A DNA stretch of 64,000 nt. It comes from Planctomycetota bacterium. GTDB taxonomy: Bacteria; Planctomycetota; UBA1135; UBA2386. The stretch is from contig JADJPQ010000030.1 in assembly GCA_016713175.1 (NCBI GenBank), positions 212,335 to 276,334 of the forward strand. Direction: 5' to 3'. Numbering within the stretch: position 1 is the first letter of the stretch; each line of letters starts with the position of its first letter. The position numbers and the translations under genes are program-made. The notes beneath the pieces are model-generated. The model saw only the letters and a program-made list of their open reading frames with translations, was not told the origin of the DNA and made no database searches. Shown here piece after piece: positions 60,457 to 64,000 of the stretch.

Positions 60457-60855
60457 GATGATCGATGCCCAAACCCTGGTCACGACTGGCGCAGGTGGTG
60501 GCAGTGTGACTTCCCATCCAGTCCCTGGTTCCAGCGCGGTGGCGACTACGCGACGTTCACGGCCGAGGCGGTGGCGTTGGCCGGCACCAAGCGCGTTGAT
60601 TTGAAAGTGCGCGCCTTCCACAAGAATGCCGAGGACACCGGCGATGGCGTCGACGTCAATTCGGCGACGACGATCGAGCTGACGGCTTTGCAACGCGAAC
60701 GCCGGCGACCTGGCCGGTGCAAGACACTTCGACGGTCAAGGGTTTCAGCCCGTTGGTGCGCTACCAGTTCAAGCTCGAGGCGACGAGCGGCACGGCGTAC
60801 GCGACGTCCCGGATGCTGTCGCCGATCTGGCTCGACAACGTCAAGCTGAGGATCC
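60457..60855 (+). pseudogene. Array protein A, second copy, frameshifted
   Basis: It begins MIDAQTLVTTGAG like the intact A at 55870, loses frame at about 60515, regains DYATFTAEAVALAGTKRVDL and AFHKNAEDTGDGVDVNSATT, and shifts again near 60690 before LVRYQFKLEATSGTAYATSR and MLSPIWLDNVK. At least two indels and several substitutions separate it from copy 1. Confidence 0.6.
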
Positions 60856-60885
60856 CGGTGCGGCGCCCTGCCGCGGAGGCCACAC

Positions 60886-61231
60886 ATGATCGACGCACAA
60901 CTCCTTGCCGTTTGGGCGTCCGGGACCGGAACTGTTCACGCCGTGGTTTCGCGCAAGGAAGACAACGTCCGCGTCGTTGTCGAGCTGCTGGCGACGGATC
61001 TCGGCAAGGTCGGCGTCGAGCTGGTGCACAAGGCCAGCGAGGACGTCGGTGACGGGACGGTGATGACCGGCAAAATCGAAGTCATGCGTCGGGCGCAGCA
61101 ATCCGCAGGAGTGGCTGGGCCTGAAGGACGTGTCGGTTCAGGATCGCGGCGTACAGCACGGAGAGCCCGGTCGAGGACGCTGGTGCTGTTCCGGTTGCTG
61201 AGTCGGGTGGTTTTGCGGCGGTGAAGGCGTA
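60886..61231 (+). pseudogene. Array protein B, second copy, frameshifted
   Basis: ATG at 60886: MIDAQLLAVWASG, an early shift, then RKEDNVRVVVELLATDLGKV and VELVHKASEDVGDGTVMTGK match intact B. After about 61085 the frame is lost (MRRAQQSAG instead of the SSVGRSNPQEW segment). The end VLFRLLS recalls the family tail. It is not translatable as one protein. Confidence 0.6.
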
Positions 61232-61243
61232 GAGGCGACGACC

Positions 61244-61641
61244 ATGATCGATGCAGAAGTGCTGATGCGCGAAGGCAGCTCGACGACGCCACGGTGGACG
61301 TCGAGGTGTTCGGCGTATGGGTGCCTCGACGGGGCGACAACCTGCGGTGTACGGTGGAGGTAGTGGCGGCATGCAGCGCGGACACGGTGGAGCTGCTCAG
61401 AAGGGCATGGACCAGGTCGGCGATGGGGCGCCGTTCTCGGCGACGACGACGCTGGTGTTCTGGGGTTTCAGTCGGCGGACGGCAAGTGGTCAGGGCTGAT
61501 GGAAGTGGTCAGCTTTCGGTTGAGCCTGGCGCGTTCTGACCCGCTGTCGGAAGGTCTGCGTGGGGTGGGTAGTGTTCCGTTTCAAGAACCGGTATGGTTC
61601 CGAGTCGGTCCGGCTGATGCTTCCCGGACCTTCAGTCAAGG
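61244..61641 (+). pseudogene. Array protein C, second copy, frameshifted
   Basis: ATG at 61244: MIDAEVLM, then pieces DVEVFGVWVPRRGDNLRC, VEVVAACSADTVELL, and MEVVSFRLSLARSDPLSEGL in different frames. Comparison with the copy at 56661 shows that both are damaged, largely at different positions, so an intact C can be reconstructed only by combining them. Confidence 0.55.
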
Positions 61642-61690
61642 AGTGACCCGTGAGTTTTGGCTGGCAGAGAACGAGCTGGAATCCGTCGAC

Positions 61691-64000
61691 TTGCAAGGCG
61701 CCCAGGGGACTCGACACATTCGTCGCTTGAAGGGCGCCCGTCCAGGGTCTCGGCACAGGGAAGACTGGGCGCCGGGCCACCTCGCTCCGGGCTGTGATGT
61801 CGGACGGACCAAGTCTGGCCCACGCTGATCATGCTAATCACTGCGCGGCTTGTCGAAAACGTTGCCCTGCCTGATCAATTGAGCCGTTCGGAGTTCAACG
61901 GGAGTCGGGAGCCCATGTGCCTGTGGCGACTCCAGTGTGTCATATTTAAACTTGTCAAGGCACCGTTGCGGTTGCGACGCCAAATCAGGTTCCTCGCCAG
62001 ATGATGGTCTCGGGAGCCAACCCCAATTGGCCGTGATGCTACGGCACCCCAAACCGCCACGACACGCCCGAGCTAAGTGGCCTGCGTGGCGAAGTCGCGT
62101 CACCCTGCCGACTCCTGGCCGCCGCAGGAGGGGGAACAAGTGCGGGCGGTGTCACTCCATCGGGCAGCCACAGTAAGTTCGGAAATGCCGATGACGTCAT
62201 TGAAGACGTCCTCGTGGATATCCAGTGCACGTGAAACGGGGCCTGCGAGGTCGGAAGCAAAACTGCTTCGGACGCACCACGCTATCGCGCTGGCGTGAAG
62301 TACAAGTTCAAACTGAAGAAGCAGTTCCGAGGTGCAAAGAATGGCGCTGCGGAAACATCTGACCCCGAGGTTGCCACCTGGCATTACTGACTGGCGCAGC
62401 TTCCTACTTCGCTTCCGCCGGAAGTGCCCTCTGTGAAGGCCGGTGATGACAACCCGGGAGTGCAAGCCGGTCGACTGGTGTGCCAGCTACCCACAAATGG
62501 GCTGTCCCGAGCATTGTTATCTGACCAATCCAGGAATCATGCGGGCGTGCCAGTTGCCGCGAACCCAGCACGACACCTCAAAGGAAAACGTGACCACACG
62601 GTTTTTCTCTCGCGTTGCGGGCAACGTCATTCGGCGAACTACTTCTTTGTCAAGGCCAGGAAGTGCAGTTGGGAGAATGGGCTCGGGCAGCACACGGGAG
62701 CCATACAGGGTGTCCGTTGAGGTGTCTTGCGATGCATGCAACGGCTGACGGCAACGCGAGGCCCGGTATGCGAACTCAGACGACGGCCTGGGAAGGTGTC
62801 CCGCGTCGACGGACGGCTGTGCAAAGTGCGACCCAGGGCCTGCGTCATCGGGTTGGGGTCGCTGGGACGTACTGTCCCCAAGGGTGTCTGTCGTGATGAT
62901 TCTGTTGACGGCCGGTCCGGCAGGACGCAGGCTGGATCTGCCTTGGAACAGTCCTGGCCTCACCGCGCCTCGAGGTTGCGGTTGATCCGGAACGGGATGT
63001 TACGGCGGTTCGCGGCGCTGAGGACTTGCTGTGTGCGCGTACGCGGGGCACTACCCCTGGCTCTGCGCATCGATAGGAGTGCGTCCGAAGAGTGCGTCTT
63101 CGTCTTGAAGAATCGTAGGCTCCCGGACACGTGGTTCAAGGGCTCGTCATGGTGTCGCGATGGCCTCAGCCGAACGGGCAAGTCGGGCAATTCGAAAGTG
63201 GTAAGTGTCCCGTGATCAGGTGCATGGACTTGCCGTTGGATATCGATGGACTATGGTTGGACCTCACGTCGTCGTCCGTTGGTGCCGGATATCGCTGCCT
63301 GCTTGATAGCGGATCGATGCGTCAGGAGCCCTTGGAATCGAGGATAGAGAAGTTGCCTTCCTGTAGTCAGGGCGATCTGGTTGCGACCTGTCTCAGGCTC
63401 GAGTCGACTGCTCAACATGGCCGGTTTAAACAGAGTCCGGGCGCTTACGGGGGGTAACTGCAAGGGCGCTGGTCCCGGTGGTGCCCGCGCTCTTGAGCGG
63501 GGTGCCTTGGAGATGGCTGGGGGTCGGGGCCCCAGGCTTCAGGACTCGGGTGACGAACAGCATATCCAGAGCCATTGCAGCTCTGGATCCGGAGAGTCCT
63601 GACGCTGTTTCTGGTCTTCGCTCTCAGCTGCGAGAACCGGACTATCGTCTCCGAGCGCAAGGTCGATTACTGGAGTGGACTTGTCGTCGCCGTCTTCTTG
63701 GGCCCAGGAAGCAGTGGTTGTCATGGATTTGTGTGAACCGTATTTGGCGGGACATCAAGCGAGCAGCCGTTGTGGCCCTCGGGTGCGCTGACTTGCATCG
63801 GTGGTCCAGAGAAGTAATGGAGACACTGGATCGGGCGTTTGGGCTGGAGACATTGGGTAAGCGGGAGGCGTCCGATCGGGTTCCGGCGGAGTATTGCGGC
63901 GGGAACGGGGGCAGGGAGTGATGGGTGAGTCTGCGAGTTGCGTTGAGGCGCTTCGCTGAAGCAGCGCAGACGAAGAGTCCGGTCGGGGAGGGTCGAGTAG
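61691..64000. other. 2.3-kb terminal region with no supportable gene
   Basis: Six-frame reading gives only short frames. The longest candidates are 63131-63457 (+, 108 codons; MVQGLVMVSRWPQPNGQVGQ) and 63478-63921 (+, GTG start; contains RIWRDIKRAAVVALG and REVMETLDRAFGLE), plus a Cys-rich 62443-62748 (+; CKPVDWCASYPQMGCPEHC). None has a recognisable domain or an upstream ribosome site. The codon pattern does not match the upstream genes. Scattered indels like those in array copy 2 may hide real genes. Confidence 0.45.

Larger units (their letters stand above)
59901..61690 (+). repeat. Array copy 2 of the segmental duplication (first copy at 55310-57112)
   Basis: Same gene order (regulator, A, B, C, start of D) as copy 1. 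Differences are scattered single-base indels and short substitutions rather than blocks. In at least one place (start of D) this copy preserves a frame that copy 1 has lost. Similarity stops after the word GAATCCGTCGACTTG at about 61690. Confidence 0.85.

Noticed and set aside
62443..62748. Cys-rich 101-codon frame as a peptide or metal-binding gene
   Set aside because: No start context or homologous pattern; the region lacks coding bias and is within the disrupted stretch.
57328..64000. rRNA, tRNA, group II intron or transposon in the gene-poor right end
   Set aside because: No rRNA landmark sequence, cloverleaf, intron domain V or transposase motif was found on either strand.

Overview
The window is GC-rich throughout most of its length (roughly two-thirds G+C by eye) and reads as chromosomal DNA from an uncultured Planctomycetota-like bacterium. 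The evidence is indirect: many large secreted proteins that share a glycine/proline-rich C-terminal module ending the chain, PPC-like and carboxypeptidase-regulatory-like secreted proteins, an ECF sigma factor coupled to a membrane-anchored leucine-rich-repeat partner, weak or absent Shine-Dalgarno sites, and frequent ATGA or GTGA start/stop overlaps. No rRNA, tRNA, CRISPR array or intact insertion sequence was recognised.

Layout. 1-9.4 kb: xseA (runs off the left edge), secreted proteins, a TetR repressor with a perfect palindromic operator in front of a small membrane gene, a secreted c-type monoheme protein, a truncated prolyl-4-hydroxylase-like remnant and a DinB-family gene. 9.4-22.2 kb: a collapsed VapBC toxin-antitoxin remnant, an ECF sigma/LRR pair, a VOC-domain fusion, an HxlR/NmrA-type divergent pair, a serine hydrolase, a ClpN-peptidase E fusion, an AbrB-Doc toxin-antitoxin pair behind a near-consensus sigma-70 promoter, and a secreted zinc-peptidase-like protein. 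22.4-27.2 kb: a FIST sensor overlapping a hybrid histidine kinase, followed by a chemoreceptor with a periplasmic c-heme motif.

27.2-34.7 kb is the most striking region. Four tightly coupled minus-strand genes encode a membrane Fe-S/FAD/NAD(P) oxidoreductase, a 23-heme cytochrome, an outer-membrane beta-barrel candidate and a 19-heme cytochrome. This looks like a complete electron conduit from cytoplasm to cell surface. A secreted ApbE-DUF2271 flavin transferase and a PepSY-type membrane protein lie 3 kb further on and may belong to the same redox physiology.

39.6-53.8 kb: a four-gene sulfur-carrier/core-MetE operon (zinc ribbon-TusA, DsrE, TusA-OsmC, MetE catalytic domain) behind a transglutaminase lipoprotein and a porin; ergothioneine EgtB next to lipoate LipB; thioredoxin; a glycosyltransferase; DUF1858 next to Mrp; and a DsbD-alpha-like secreted protein.

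54-64 kb: a sigma-70 gene split by one frameshift, then a small regulator and a set of short paralogous proteins (called A, B, C and D here). The whole set recurs about 4.59 kb downstream in a heavily frameshifted copy. The remaining sequence has lower GC in part, no convincing intact gene and many single-base disruptions. Either genuine decay of an accessory region or poor consensus quality near a contig end would explain it, and the sequence alone cannot fully separate the two.
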